Shown: positions 32,418-41,650 of the stretch, in pieces
Layout: the number at the start of each line of letters is the position of its first letter
Position numbering within the stretch: the stretch's first letter is position 1
NCBI RefSeq assembly: GCF_010994755.1
Contig: NZ_WHSB02000008.1
Span: forward strand, 62,001-126,000
Length of the DNA stretch: 64,000 nt
Direction: 5' to 3'
DNA from: Shinella lacus
GTDB lineage: Bacteria; Pseudomonadota; Alphaproteobacteria; Rhizobiales; Rhizobiaceae
Program-made: the position numbers and the translations under genes
Notes under the pieces: generated by a model
Seen by the model: only the letters and a program-made list of their open reading frames with translations
Told to the model about the DNA's origin: nothing
Databases searched by the model: none

Positions 32418-33401
32418 TCACGCGCGGCAATGCTGCTCCCAGTCGACGAGCATCGACAGGATTTCCAGCGAGTCGGAAAGGCGCGGCGCCGGGCGGGGTG
32501 GCCGCATCGCTCCATCGGCGAGGCAGGCTTCGACCGTGCGGAGCTGGTAGTCGAAGGCATCGCCATCGGCCTCGACGATGATCTCCTCGAAAGGGCCGTC
32601 ATGGTCGCGGATTTCGATCCGCGAAGGTCCGGCCTGCGGCAGCCAGGGATTGGCCGGCAGGCGCAGGCTCGCCCTCTCGCCATGCATGGCGAAATCGTGG
32701 GTGAGCCCATAACCGTCGCTGCATTGCAGGCTGGCCAGCACGCCGTTGGAAAAGCGCACGGTCAGCGCGGCATCGATGAGATTGCCGTCCGGGGCAGCGT
32801 TGCCAAGGCCCGTCACTTGCCGGGCGGCGAAGGCTTGCGGTCCGCAGGCGGCCTGCACCACGAAATGCAGAAGCGAGACGGGATAACAGCCGAGATTGAA
32901 GAGCGTGCCGCGCCCGGCCGGATTGGCGACGCGCCAGATATCGGCGGCGTAGAAGCCGGTAATGGCGCGCAGCGCGCCGAGCCGGCCGGAGGCGAGAATC
33001 TCGCCCAGCCGCGCCATCAGCGGGTGGGAGAGATACATCAGTCCTTCCATGAAGAAGACGCCGCTGTCCTCCACCGCGCCCGCCAGCGCCTGCGCATCGG
33101 CAAGCGTGGTGGTCAGCGATTTTTCGCACAGCACCGCCTTGCCGGCCTTGGCGGCGGCAATGACCGCCGCGTGGTGCACATGGTTCGGCAGGCCGACATA
33201 GACCACGTCCACATCGGGATCGGCGAGCAGCGCCGCGATGTCGCGGTAGGTATGGGCGACGCCGTGGCGGGCGGCGAAGGCGGCAAGCCGGCCTTCGTCG
33301 CGCCCGGCGACGGCCTGGATGCGCGAGGCCGGGCTTTTCGCGATCGCGCCGGCCATGGTGTCGGAAATGAAGCTCGTGCCCAGAATGCCCCAGCGCAGCA
33401 T
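32418..33401 (-). CDS. Gfo/Idh/MocA family oxidoreductase
   Basis: This 327-residue NAD(P)-dependent dehydrogenase has the N-terminal Rossmann fold WGILGTSFISDTMAG (4-18), VDVVYVGLPNHVHH (64-77) and the catalytic-site segment LCEKS (91-95), where EKP is usual. The C-terminal beta-sheet domain follows. GGAGCGACC precedes the ATG. It starts 8 bases after the S-adenosylhomocysteinase-like gene, so the two form an operon. Members oxidise sugars, inositols or amino sugars; the substrate is not clear. Confidence 0.9.
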   Translation of the reverse strand: MLRWGILGTSFISDTMAGAIAKSPASRIQAVAGRDEGRLAAFAARHGVAHTYRDIAALLADPDVDVVYVGLPNHVHHAAVIAAAKAGKAVLCEKSLTTTLADAQALAGAVEDSGVFFMEGLMYLSHPLMARLGEILASGRLGALRAITGFYAADIWRVANPAGRGTLFNLGCYPVSLLHFVVQAACGPQAFAARQVTGLGNAAPDGNLIDAALTVRFSNGVLASLQCSDGYGLTHDFAMHGERASLRLPANPWLPQAGPSRIEIRDHDGPFEEIIVEADGDAFDYQLRTVEACLADGAMRPPRPAPRLSDSLEILSMLVDWEQHCRA

Positions 33402-33409
33402 GGTCGCTC

Positions 33410-34573
33410 CTATCGGTTGAGATCAAGGAAGGCGCCGGCCACGGCGCGGTCGATATCGGCGGGCACGGGCACGAGGCAGGCGTCTGCGCCCAGCGTGCGG
33501 CCTGCCACCCGCTCCAGGCAGCGGGCCTGCATGGCAAAGCCCAGATCCATCGCCTCGATGCTGTTGCCGAGCGGGCGCGGGCCGGCGAGATTGGCCATGT
33601 GCCCGGCCGCAAGCAGGTGGATGCGGCGGCCATCCGCCAGGACAATCGTCTCGATGCCGTCTTCCGGCGACGATGCCACCGAGGCGACCGCGGGATTGGC
33701 GATAAGGCCGGCGCGGTCGATCTCGTGCGGGAAATGGCCGCCATTCATCAGGATGACGCCGTCCTTCAGGAGCGGCAGGTCGGCGGCGGTGACGATGCCC
33801 GGATGGCCGGTGACGGTGATGATCACGTCGGCCGCGCGGATGGCGTCCGCCCGATGCGGCGTCGAAAACCCGTCGAGATGGGCCTCCAGCGTCGTCACGG
33901 GATCGATATCGACGACGCTGACGGCGCTGTAGCCCTGGCGGAAGCAGGCGGCGGTGCCCTTGCCGCAGGCGCCGTAGCCGAAGACGAGGACGCGCTTGCC
34001 GTTGGTCGAGCGGTTGGTGAAGCGCAGGAAGCTTTCGAACAGGCTCTGGCCGACGCCATGGCGGTTTTCGGCGAATTGCTTGATGGGACTGTCGTTGATG
34101 ACGATGATCGGCCGCGCCAGCCTTTCGCGCAGCGGCGCCAGCCGCGTGCGGCCGGAGGTCGTCTCCTCCGTGCCGCCGATCAGCCCGTCATAGGGGCGTT
34201 CGAGGAAGCGGGCGAAAAGATCGCCGCCATTGTCGAGCAGCAGGTCGGGCTTTTCGTCGAGAAGCGCATCGATGAAACCGTGATGCGCGCCGGCATTGCG
34301 GGTCTGCTCGCCGATGATGGCGATGCCGTTGTCCGCGAGGAAGGCGGCCGTCGCCGGCTGGGTGCTGTTGAGATTGCCGGTCGCGACGATACGCGCGCCG
34401 CCGGCCTTCAGCGTCAGCAGCAAGGCGGCGGTCTTCGGCTCCAGGTGGATGGCGGTGCCGATCGTCAGGCCGGCAAAGGGCTGTGTGCGTGCAAACTCCG
34501 CCGCGATGCCCTTGAGCAGGCGGCAGCCCGATGCCACCCAGTCGATGCGCGAAAATTGCGGGTCCTGTTGCAT
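33410..34573 (-). CDS. Short S-adenosylhomocysteinase-like protein
   Basis: The 387-residue protein follows the S-adenosylhomocysteine hydrolase plan but is about 80 residues shorter than typical bacterial enzymes (about 465). Shared motifs are DNGGD (114-118; usually DDGGD), GGTEETTSG (133-141), NDSPIK (160-165; usually NDSVTK with the catalytic lysine) and the NAD site FGYGACGKG (198-206; usually GYGDVGKG). The KPDHYRY C-terminus of true enzymes is absent, and HLEPKTA (43-49) replaces HMTIQTA. It may act on a different adenosylated or purine compound. It is operonic with a Gfo/Idh dehydrogenase and downstream of a LysR gene. Confidence 0.8.
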   Translation of the reverse strand: MQQDPQFSRIDWVASGCRLLKGIAAEFARTQPFAGLTIGTAIHLEPKTAALLLTLKAGGARIVATGNLNSTQPATAAFLADNGIAIIGEQTRNAGAHHGFIDALLDEKPDLLLDNGGDLFARFLERPYDGLIGGTEETTSGRTRLAPLRERLARPIIVINDSPIKQFAENRHGVGQSLFESFLRFTNRSTNGKRVLVFGYGACGKGTAACFRQGYSAVSVVDIDPVTTLEAHLDGFSTPHRADAIRAADVIITVTGHPGIVTAADLPLLKDGVILMNGGHFPHEIDRAGLIANPAVASVASSPEDGIETIVLADGRRIHLLAAGHMANLAGPRPLGNSIEAMDLGFAMQARCLERVAGRTLGADACLVPVPADIDRAVAGAFLDLNR

Positions 34574-34639
34574 GTTTCCCCTATCCGGTCTCGTGGTTCG
34601 ATCCAGATAGAACTTTCCGCCCGCCCGGCGGCAGGGACA

Positions 34640-35593
34640 TTATTCTGCGCTGCCGGGCAGTTTTCCTGCGCCCTCGCGCGTCAGCCAGGTCCTGAGCGCG
34701 AGGATCGCCTTGCCTTCGGCATCCATGCTGCGGCAGCACAGGCGGTAGCCGACGGGCCGGGCGACGAAGCCGAGCGGTGCGACGAGCAGGCCTTCCGCCA
34801 GTTCGCGCTCGATGGAGGCGCGGGGTGCTGCGACGATGCCGAGCCCCGCCTTGGCGGCGGCGATGGCAAGCTCCAGCGTCTCGGTTTCGAAGCGCTTGTG
34901 AAACCGCAGGGGCGGCGTGCCGCTTTCGCGAAACCAGTCATCGAGGAGGTACGCGACATCGCGCGCGACGATGGCCACGGCGGCCGACGCTTCGCCGCCG
35001 TCCACCGCGCTTTGCAGCTTGGCGGCCTCGGCCGGCGTTCCGACAAGGCCGAACTCGTCCTTCATGAAGCCGAAGGCGGCGATGTCGGGCAGCGGCCGGT
35101 ATTCCCCGCCGACGATCAAGGCGTCGAGGTCTGGCCGGTCGGCGAGCGTGAAGGCGACGTCGACGGGGATGATGTCGATCTCCAGCGCCGGCAGGTCGGC
35201 CATCAGCCGCGGCAGGCGCGGGATCAGCCAGTTCGCGGCGAACGGCATGGGGGCACCGAGGCGGATGCGCCGGCGCCGCTCCGCATCCGTGATCTCATCG
35301 GCAGCACGGGTCAAAATATCGAGGGCGACGGCGACGGCGTCGGCGAAACGCCGGCCGGCATGGGTGAGCGCCACCCGCCCGCCCTCGCGGCTGAGCAGGG
35401 CGACGCCGAGGCTGTCCTCCAGGCTCGCCATCTGCTGGCGCACGGCGCCGGGCACGACGCGCAGTTCGTCCGCCGCCGCCCGCAGGCTGCCGCGCCGCGC
35501 CACCGCATCGAAGGCGCGTAGCGCATTGAGCGGCAGGGCTGCCGCCGCGCGCGGTCTGCCGGCAGGCAGGGACGGTGCGTCCTTCGCAGCCAT
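34640..35593 (-). CDS. LysR family transcriptional regulator (GcvA-like)
   Basis: The 317-residue protein has a LysR helix-turn-helix (SLRAAADELRVVPGAVRQQMASLED, about 36-60, in the GcvA-like style) and a C-terminal effector-binding domain. GGAGAGGCAACC precedes the ATG. It is transcribed toward the S-adenosylhomocysteinase-like/Gfo operon with 66 bases between, and so probably controls it. Confidence 0.92.
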   Translation of the reverse strand: MAAKDAPSLPAGRPRAAAALPLNALRAFDAVARRGSLRAAADELRVVPGAVRQQMASLEDSLGVALLSREGGRVALTHAGRRFADAVAVALDILTRAADEITDAERRRRIRLGAPMPFAANWLIPRLPRLMADLPALEIDIIPVDVAFTLADRPDLDALIVGGEYRPLPDIAAFGFMKDEFGLVGTPAEAAKLQSAVDGGEASAAVAIVARDVAYLLDDWFRESGTPPLRFHKRFETETLELAIAAAKAGLGIVAAPRASIERELAEGLLVAPLGFVARPVGYRLCCRSMDAEGKAILALRTWLTREGAGKLPGSAE

Positions 35594-35662
35594 GGTTGCC
35601 TCTCCTTCGCAAAGCTTCAGGAGTCTTTGCCATGGCCGGCGCGCGGGCAGAAGCGATTTTCG

Positions 35663-36172
35663 CTATTGGCGCTGGAGCGTGATCCGGCTCGTCGTCACCG
35701 TCTTGCCCGAGGCGGGGTCGCGGTCGGTGGTCGTGAGGGTCAGGCCGTCATTTCCGGCTTTCGCCACGGAGAGGCTTGCACGCCGGTCGCCGTTCACCTC
35801 CTTGGCCCAGCCGATGGCGAGGTTGAGCGTATCGCCCCGGCGCTTGCCGGACAGCGATGCCGGTCCCGAGCCCGCGCCGATATAGGAGCCGCGATAGGCG
35901 CCTCCGGAAATCTTCAGGTCGACGCCGACGGCCCTCGACACGACGAGCAGGCCGCGGCAGCGCCCCTTGAGCGACAGCGAATTGCCGGATGCCGTCGAAG
36001 TGAAGGTGCAATCGACGTTGATCGGCTCCTTGTTGGTGCGAAGCCGCACCTGGCCCTGGCCCGCATACTGGCCCTCAAGGCCGCCCAGAAACTGTTCTTC
36101 GCTGGCATGGGCGCCCGCGAAGAGCAATATCGGCGCACAGCAGGCCAGCACGGCCGGAATGATGCGATTCAT
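35663..36172 (-). CDS. Secreted hypothetical protein
   Basis: The ATG at 36172 follows GGGAGAAACATC and gives 169 residues. A signal peptide of about 23 residues (IIPAVLACCAPILLFAGAHA) precedes a beta-rich mature part with one cysteine pair (Cys54 and Cys72) and SLSLKGRCRGLLVVSR and GSYIGAGSGPASLSG blocks. Similar small periplasmic proteins of unknown function occur in Rhizobiaceae, but I recognise no named family with certainty. It is divergent from the TetR gene. Confidence 0.75.
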   Translation of the reverse strand: MNRIIPAVLACCAPILLFAGAHASEEQFLGGLEGQYAGQGQVRLRTNKEPINVDCTFTSTASGNSLSLKGRCRGLLVVSRAVGVDLKISGGAYRGSYIGAGSGPASLSGKRRGDTLNLAIGWAKEVNGDRRASLSVAKAGNDGLTLTTTDRDPASGKTVTTSRITLQRQ

Positions 36173-36310
36173 GATGTTTCTCCCAAAACCGGAGTAAGGC
36201 TGCTGACGTAACCGCCAGGCACCCCGCGAAGTTCCCCTGAACTTGATATCCCGTCCGGCATTGCGCAACATAAGCCCGCATGGAGCGGCGAAACCGGGTG
36301 AGACGACATC

Positions 36311-36973
36311 GTGAATGAGAAGAAGCCCCCGGGCGCAAGAGCCGGCGCCGCGAAGCAGACGACCGGCCGCATGACGCGGGAGGCCTGGATCGAGGCGGGC
36401 ATCGGGGCGCTCGCCGCGGAGGGCATCGCCAATGTGAAGATCCAGGTCATGGCCAAGACGCTCGCGGTGTCGCGGTCGAGCTTCTACTGGTTCTTTGCCG
36501 ATCTGCAGGAACTGCACCGGGAACTGCTGGACTATTGGCTGCGCAAGAACACCAGTCCCATCATCGAGCGTGCCCTTCGCCCCGCGCAAACCGTGACGAA
36601 GGCCGTGTGCCACATCTTCGAATGCTGGGTGGACCCGGCGCTGTTCGACCCGCGGCTGGACGCGGCGGTCAGATCCTGGGGGCAGGTGGATGCGGCCGTG
36701 CGCGGCGTCGTCGACCAGGCGGACGACCAGCGCGTCGATGCCGTGGCACGCATGTTCCTGCGCTACGATTATCCGCAGCAGGAAGCCTTCATCCGCGCCC
36801 GGGTGCTGTATTTCACGCAGATCGGCCATTACACGCTCGGCATGCGCGACGACCGCGACATGCGGCTGCGGCTCCTGCGGCCCTATCTCCTCAGTTTCAC
36901 GGGGCGCGAGGCCCCGGACGACGAGGTCGAGGCTTTCGAAAGCCTGGTGCGACGCGTGCAGCCCGACGGCTGA
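36311..36973 (+). CDS. TetR family transcriptional regulator
   Basis: The GTG at 36311 gives 220 residues. The TetR helix-turn-helix lies at about 22-66 (TREAWIEAGIGALAAEG, IQVMAKTLAVSRSSFYWFF). A longer ligand-binding region follows. It is divergent from the secreted protein and precedes the sarcosine-oxidase-like operon by about 250 bases on the same strand. The TGGACA dyad in that gap resembles sites of another regulator in this window, so TetR control of the sox-like operon is uncertain. Confidence 0.9.
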   Translation: MNEKKPPGARAGAAKQTTGRMTREAWIEAGIGALAAEGIANVKIQVMAKTLAVSRSSFYWFFADLQELHRELLDYWLRKNTSPIIERALRPAQTVTKAVCHIFECWVDPALFDPRLDAAVRSWGQVDAAVRGVVDQADDQRVDAVARMFLRYDYPQQEAFIRARVLYFTQIGHYTLGMRDDRDMRLRLLRPYLLSFTGREAPDDEVEAFESLVRRVQPDG

Positions 36974-37065
36974 CAATGGACAGGCCTGTACGGCTTTAAA
37001 AACCCCCCTGCCTGCTGGTCAAGGTCATGAACGCGCCTTTGGGCGTTGCAGCCTGTCGCGCTCTT

Positions 37066-37083
37066 CTGGACATCAGTGTCCAG
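37066..37083. promoter_or_regulatory. TGGACA-N4-TGTCCA operator upstream of the sox-like operon
   Basis: CTGGACA-TCAG-TGTCCAG is a perfect 7-base inverted repeat 142 bases ahead of the soxB-like start. Its TGGACA-N4-TGTCCA core is identical in arms and spacing to the dyad at 45690-45705, next to the DauR-type regulator. Confidence 0.6.
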
Positions 37084-37224
37084 ATGTTTTATTGAGATCA
37101 CGGGATCAATCAAAAACGCGGCCCAGAAGGCCGGTTCCGCCATGCAGGGGCAGCGCATGAAGCAGCACTCAGCCTTCCCGGTTTGCCGTTGCGCGCTGGC
37201 GTGCGCGGGCAGTGGGGCCATGCG

Positions 37225-38478
37225 ATGACGCGGCATTATTCGGCCCTCTCGCTGTTGAAGGAAGGTCTGAGAAGCCAGCAGGGATGGCAGCAGGCCTGGC
37301 GTTCGCCGGAGCCCAAGCCACGCTATGACATCCTCATCATCGGCGGCGGCGGGCATGGGCTGGCGACGGCCTATTACCTCGCCAAGGCGCACAATATCCG
37401 CAACATCGCGGTCATCGAGAAGGGCTGGCTCGGCGGCGGCAATACCGGGCGCAACACGACGGTCGTCCGCTCCAACTATTTCTTCCCCGAAAGCACGGCG
37501 CTCTACGACCTGGCGCTGCGGCTCTACGAGACGCTCGGCCGCGACCTCAACTACAATATCATGCTGTCCCAGCGCGGCATCGTCACGCTCGCCCACAGCG
37601 AGGCGGAGATGGAAATGGCGGCGCGCACCGTCAACGCCATGCAGATCAACGGCACGGATGCCGAACTCTTCGGCGTGGACGAGGTGCGCCGCGTCCTGCC
37701 GCTGCTGAACGTTTCGCCCGAGGCGCGTTATCCGGTCTTCGGCGGGGTCTGGCAGGGCAGGGCCGGCACGGCGCGGCACGATGCCGTCGCCTGGGGCTAT
37801 GCCCGTGCGGCCGACCGGCTCGGGGTCGATATCATCCAGTCCTGCGAGGTGGAGGAATTCCTCATCGAGGGCGGGCGCTGCCGCGGCGTGAAGACCAGCC
37901 GCGGCGAGATCCGCGCCGAGCGCACCGCCATGGTCGTCGCCGGTCATTCCTCGCATCTTGCGGCCAAGGCCGGCTTCCGCCTGCCGATCACCTCCTATGC
38001 CCTGCAGGCCTGCGTTTCCGAGCCGATCAAGCCGGTGCTCGACACCGTCGTGCTGTCGCCCGGAACCGGCACCTATGCAAGCCAGTCCGACAAGGGCGAG
38101 CTGGTTATCGGCGGCGCGCTCGACCGCGTTCCCTCCTACGGCCAGCGCGGCAACCTGCCGATGCTGGAAGGCGTCGTGTCGGGCCTGCTCGAAATGTTCC
38201 CGAGCTTCCGGCAACTGCGGCTGATGCGGCAATGGGCCGGCATCGTCGACGTCACGCCGGATTCCTCGCCCATCCTCGGCGAAAGCCCCCTGCCGGGGCT
38301 GTTCCTCAATTGCGGCTGGGGAACGGGCGGCTTCAAGGCGATCCCGGCCGGCGGCACGCTGCTCGCCCATCTGCTCGCCACCGGAAAACACCATGATATC
38401 AGCCGGCCCTTCGATCCCGACCGCTTTGCACGCGGGCGGCTGATCGACGAAGCCGCCGGCTCCGGCATCGCGCACTAG
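37225..38478 (+). CDS. soxB: Sarcosine oxidase beta subunit-like FAD protein
   Basis: From the ATG at 37225 the product is 417 residues, the usual SoxB length. An upstream start at 37183 is less likely. The FAD motif is IIGGGGHGLATAYYLAK (38-54), and GGGNTGRNTTVVRSNY (70-85) is characteristic. GTARHDAVAWGYA (181-193) carries the histidine (His185) that in heterotetrameric sarcosine oxidases holds FMN covalently. It oxidises N-methyl or secondary amino acids such as sarcosine. The gene order soxB, D, A, G that follows is that of the heterotetrameric enzyme, though relatives act on other N-methylated amino acids. Confidence 0.95.
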   Translation: MTRHYSALSLLKEGLRSQQGWQQAWRSPEPKPRYDILIIGGGGHGLATAYYLAKAHNIRNIAVIEKGWLGGGNTGRNTTVVRSNYFFPESTALYDLALRLYETLGRDLNYNIMLSQRGIVTLAHSEAEMEMAARTVNAMQINGTDAELFGVDEVRRVLPLLNVSPEARYPVFGGVWQGRAGTARHDAVAWGYARAADRLGVDIIQSCEVEEFLIEGGRCRGVKTSRGEIRAERTAMVVAGHSSHLAAKAGFRLPITSYALQACVSEPIKPVLDTVVLSPGTGTYASQSDKGELVIGGALDRVPSYGQRGNLPMLEGVVSGLLEMFPSFRQLRLMRQWAGIVDVTPDSSPILGESPLPGLFLNCGWGTGGFKAIPAGGTLLAHLLATGKHHDISRPFDPDRFARGRLIDEAAGSGIAH

Positions 38479-38485
38479 AGCAAAT

Positions 38486-38564
38486 CCGGCGGACCGGACT
38501 TGCTCCAGATTTTTGTTTGTACCGCATTGTCCGACGCCGAAGCGACGCTTCGGCCGGAAATGCT
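38486..38564. repeat. Dispersed intergenic repeat, copy 1 (minus orientation)
   Basis: Read on the minus strand this begins AGCATTTCCGGCCGAAGCG and contains the hairpin CCGAAGCG/CGCTTCGG, then GGCGTCGGACAATGCGG, an A-rich tail and GGTCCGCCGG. A second copy with the same order lies at 51189-51256. Both sit directly after a stop codon inside an operon. Two copies are seen here; the family is probably common in the genome. Confidence 0.75.
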
Positions 38565-38577
38565 CCAGGAGACCGCC

Positions 38578-38862
38578 ATGCAGCTTTTTCCCTGCCCCTT
38601 CTGCGGCCCGAGAAGCGAGACCGAATTCCACTTCGGCGGCGATGCCGGCAACCGGCGGCCCGAGGGGTTTCGCGCGGTGACGGACGGCGAATGGGCGGCC
38701 TACCTGCACGATCGCAACAACCCGCGCGGCGCGGCCAACGAAATCTGGATGCACATGACCTGCGGCGAGGTGTTCCGCATGGAGCGCGATACGGTGCACC
38801 ATGGCGTGGCGCAGGCCTTCGCCCTTTTGGAAGGAGGCGGCGATGACGGCTTGGCGCACTGA
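38578..38862 (+). CDS. soxD: Sarcosine oxidase delta subunit-like protein
   Basis: From the ATG at 38578 the product is 94 residues, the normal SoxD size. The zinc ligands of the family are visible as Cys6 and Cys9 in FPCPFCG and His59/Cys62 in WMHMTCG. It is the small structural subunit. It overlaps the soxA-like start by 20 bases. An upstream in-frame start at 38500 would lie inside the repeat and is rejected. Confidence 0.93.
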   Translation: MQLFPCPFCGPRSETEFHFGGDAGNRRPEGFRAVTDGEWAAYLHDRNNPRGAANEIWMHMTCGEVFRMERDTVHHGVAQAFALLEGGGDDGLAH

Positions 38863-41650
38863 GGGCGGCACGGCGATCGACCGGACGCGGCCGCTGCGCT
38901 TCACCTTCGACGGGCGAAGCGTCGCGGGTTTTGCAGGCGATACGGTCGCCTCGGCGCTATTGGCGGGCGGCGTCTCGATCGTCGGGCGCAGCTTCAAATA
39001 TCATCGCCCGCGCGGCCTGTGGGGTGCGGGCGTCGAGGAGCCGAACGCGCTTCTCGACATTGCGGGCGGCATGCCGAACACGCGCGCCACGCAGGTCCTC
39101 GCCGCCGATGGCCTTGCGGTGCGAAGCGTCAATGCCGAGCCGAGCGCGGAGAAGGATCGCCATGCCTTCCTCGATGCCTTTTCGCGCTTCATCCCGGCCG
39201 CCTTCTACTACAAGACCTTCATGTTCCCCGACTGGCACCTGTTCGAGCCGCGCATCCGCCAGATGGCGGGCCTCGGCACGCTGGATGGGGCGGTGCGCGC
39301 GCCGGCCTTCGCCGAACAGGTCAACCATCATTGCGACGTGCTGGTGGTCGGTGCCGGCCCCGCGGGCCTTGCCGCGGCCCGCGACGCCCTGCGCGCCGGC
39401 CGGCGTGTCGTGCTCTGTGACGACGGCCGGCAGGCGGGCGGCAGCCTGCTCTTCCGCGCCGCGACGATTGAAGGAAAGCCGGGCGCGGCCTGGGCGGCGG
39501 ATGTGGTGTCGGAGCTGGAGCAGGCCGGCGCGCTGGTGCTGGCCGGCACCACGGCCTTCGGCATCTATGACCACCACCTCGCGGGCCTGAACCAGAAAGG
39601 CGAGGGCGGCGCGCCCGACCGGCTCTGGCGGGTCCGGGCGAAATCCATCGTGCTTGCCACGGGCGCCATCGAACGGCCGCTGCCCTTCGGCAACAACGAC
39701 CTGCCGGGCATCATGTCCGCCGAAGCCGCGCTCGTCTACCTCCGGCGCTTCGGCGTCGCCGCCGGGCGCCGGGTCGTGGTGGCGACGAACAACGGGCTGG
39801 CCTATGAGACCGCGCAGGCGCTCTCGGCCGCCGGTGCCGATGTCACGGTTGTCGATTACCGCGCCGACGCCCCGTCGCCCGAGGGGCTGCGGGTGCTCAC
39901 GGGCCGCACCATCGTCAAGGCCAGCGGCCGTGGCGCCGTCAGCGCCGTGCGGCTGTCCGATGGCAGCGTGCTGGAGGCCGATGCGGTGCTCGCCTCCGGT
40001 GGCTTCACGCCGACCGTCCATCTCTATTGCCAGGCGCAGGGCAAGCTCGACTGGCGCGACGACATCCTCGCCTTCGTGCCCGGCCGGCCGGTGGAGGGCG
40101 TGGAAGTGGTGGGTGCCGCCGCCGGTGACTTTTCGCTGCCGGCGGGGCTTGCGGAGGGCGCGGGCCAGGACCTCGGCATCGTCGCGGCCTGGCCGAAGTC
40201 ACGGGCGAAGGAGCGTGTCTGGATCGACCTCCAGAACGACGTGACGGCGAAGGACGTGGAACTCGCCGTGCGGGAAAATTTCGTCTCCGTCGAGCACCTG
40301 AAGCGCTACACCACGCTCGGCATGGCGACCGACCAGGGCAAGACCTCGAACGTCAACGGGCTGGCGCTGGTGGCCGAGCTGACCGGCCGGCGCATTCCCG
40401 AGGTGGGCACGACGACCTATCGCCCGCCCTTCACGCCGGTTCCGCTCGCCTCCTTCGCGGGTGCCCGCTCCGGCACGCGCATGAGCCCGCTTCGCCGCCT
40501 GCCGCTGGAACGCGAGCACCGGGCGGACGGCGCGACCTTCCGGGAATATGGCGGCTGGTTGCGGCCGGCCTTTTACGGAAGCGGCGCGCCGGAAGACCGC
40601 ATCCAGGCGGAGGCGACGGCCACGCGCGCCGGCGTCGCCCTGTTCGACGGCTCGCCGCTCGGCAAGATCGAGGTCGTCGGGCCGGATGCCGGCTCCTTCC
40701 TCGATTTCATCTATTACAACACCATGTCGACGCTCGCCCCCGGCCGCTGCCGCTACGGCTTCATCCTCTCGGAGGCGGGCAATATCTACGATGACGGCGT
40801 GCTGGTGCGGCTCGACGAGAACCGCTTCGTCGTCTCCTGCTCCTCCTCGCATGTGGCGGGCGTGCATGCCCTGCTGGAGGAATGGCGGCAGGACCGTTTC
40901 GACCGGCGGCGCGTCTTCATTCACAACGCGACCGCCGAAATGGCGACGCTGACGGTGACCGGCCCGCAATCGCGCGCCCTTCTCGAAGCAATCGGCCTCG
41001 GCCTCGATCTGGACGATGCCGCCCTGCCGCATATGGCCGTTGCCATGGGCCGTTTCGAGGGGCAGGCGGCGCGTATCGCCCGGGTCAGCTTCACCGGCGA
41101 GCGCTCCTACGAACTCTCCGTGCCGGCCGATCATGCCGCTTCTCTCTGGTCAAGGCTGAGGCGGGAAGGGCAGGCATTCGGCGCGACGCTGCTCGGCCTC
41201 GAAGCGCTGATGGTGCTGCGCGCGGAGAAGGGCTACATCGTCATCGGCAAGGACACCGACGGCACGAGCCGGCCGATGGATTTCGGGCTCACCGCGCCGC
41301 TGGAGAGGAAGAAGGTCGAGTTCATCGGCCGCCGTTCCCTGGTCACCGAAGATGCCGCCCGCCCGGACCGCCGGCAGTTCGTCGGGCTGGAGGCGATCGA
41401 CGGCGCGGGTGTGCTGCCGACCGGCGCGCATGGCATAGAGCACTTGGCGGGCACGCCGCGCAGCCTCGGCTATGTCACGTCGAGCTATTTCAGCCCCGCG
41501 CTCCAGCGGCCGATCGCGCTCGGGCTGATCGAGCGCGGCCTCGATCGCATGGGCGACATCATCGAGTTGCAGCATTTGCGGGAGGTGCGGCGTGCCCGCA
41601 TCGTCGCCGCCTGCGCCTTCGACGCTGAAGGAGGCCGCCTCCATGCTTGA
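38843..41650 (+). CDS. soxA: Sarcosine oxidase alpha subunit-like protein
   Basis: The ATG at 38843 follows GGAAGGAGGCGGCG and gives 935 residues. In order it has an N-terminal ferredoxin-like fold without cysteines (RPLRFTFDGRSVAGFAGDTVASALLAGG, 16-43) and a dinucleotide-binding domain (VLVVGAGPAGLAAARDALRAG, about 172-192) that binds NAD+ in known enzymes. The C-terminal half is a folate-binding glycine-cleavage T-like domain (about 560-930). In the known enzyme the alpha subunit passes one-carbon units to tetrahydrofolate. It overlaps soxD by 20 bases and soxG by 8. Confidence 0.95.
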   Translation: MTAWRTEGGTAIDRTRPLRFTFDGRSVAGFAGDTVASALLAGGVSIVGRSFKYHRPRGLWGAGVEEPNALLDIAGGMPNTRATQVLAADGLAVRSVNAEPSAEKDRHAFLDAFSRFIPAAFYYKTFMFPDWHLFEPRIRQMAGLGTLDGAVRAPAFAEQVNHHCDVLVVGAGPAGLAAARDALRAGRRVVLCDDGRQAGGSLLFRAATIEGKPGAAWAADVVSELEQAGALVLAGTTAFGIYDHHLAGLNQKGEGGAPDRLWRVRAKSIVLATGAIERPLPFGNNDLPGIMSAEAALVYLRRFGVAAGRRVVVATNNGLAYETAQALSAAGADVTVVDYRADAPSPEGLRVLTGRTIVKASGRGAVSAVRLSDGSVLEADAVLASGGFTPTVHLYCQAQGKLDWRDDILAFVPGRPVEGVEVVGAAAGDFSLPAGLAEGAGQDLGIVAAWPKSRAKERVWIDLQNDVTAKDVELAVRENFVSVEHLKRYTTLGMATDQGKTSNVNGLALVAELTGRRIPEVGTTTYRPPFTPVPLASFAGARSGTRMSPLRRLPLEREHRADGATFREYGGWLRPAFYGSGAPEDRIQAEATATRAGVALFDGSPLGKIEVVGPDAGSFLDFIYYNTMSTLAPGRCRYGFILSEAGNIYDDGVLVRLDENRFVVSCSSSHVAGVHALLEEWRQDRFDRRRVFIHNATAEMATLTVTGPQSRALLEAIGLGLDLDDAALPHMAVAMGRFEGQAARIARVSFTGERSYELSVPADHAASLWSRLRREGQAFGATLLGLEALMVLRAEKGYIVIGKDTDGTSRPMDFGLTAPLERKKVEFIGRRSLVTEDAARPDRRQFVGLEAIDGAGVLPTGAHGIEHLAGTPRSLGYVTSSYFSPALQRPIALGLIERGLDRMGDIIELQHLREVRRARIVAACAFDAEGGRLHA

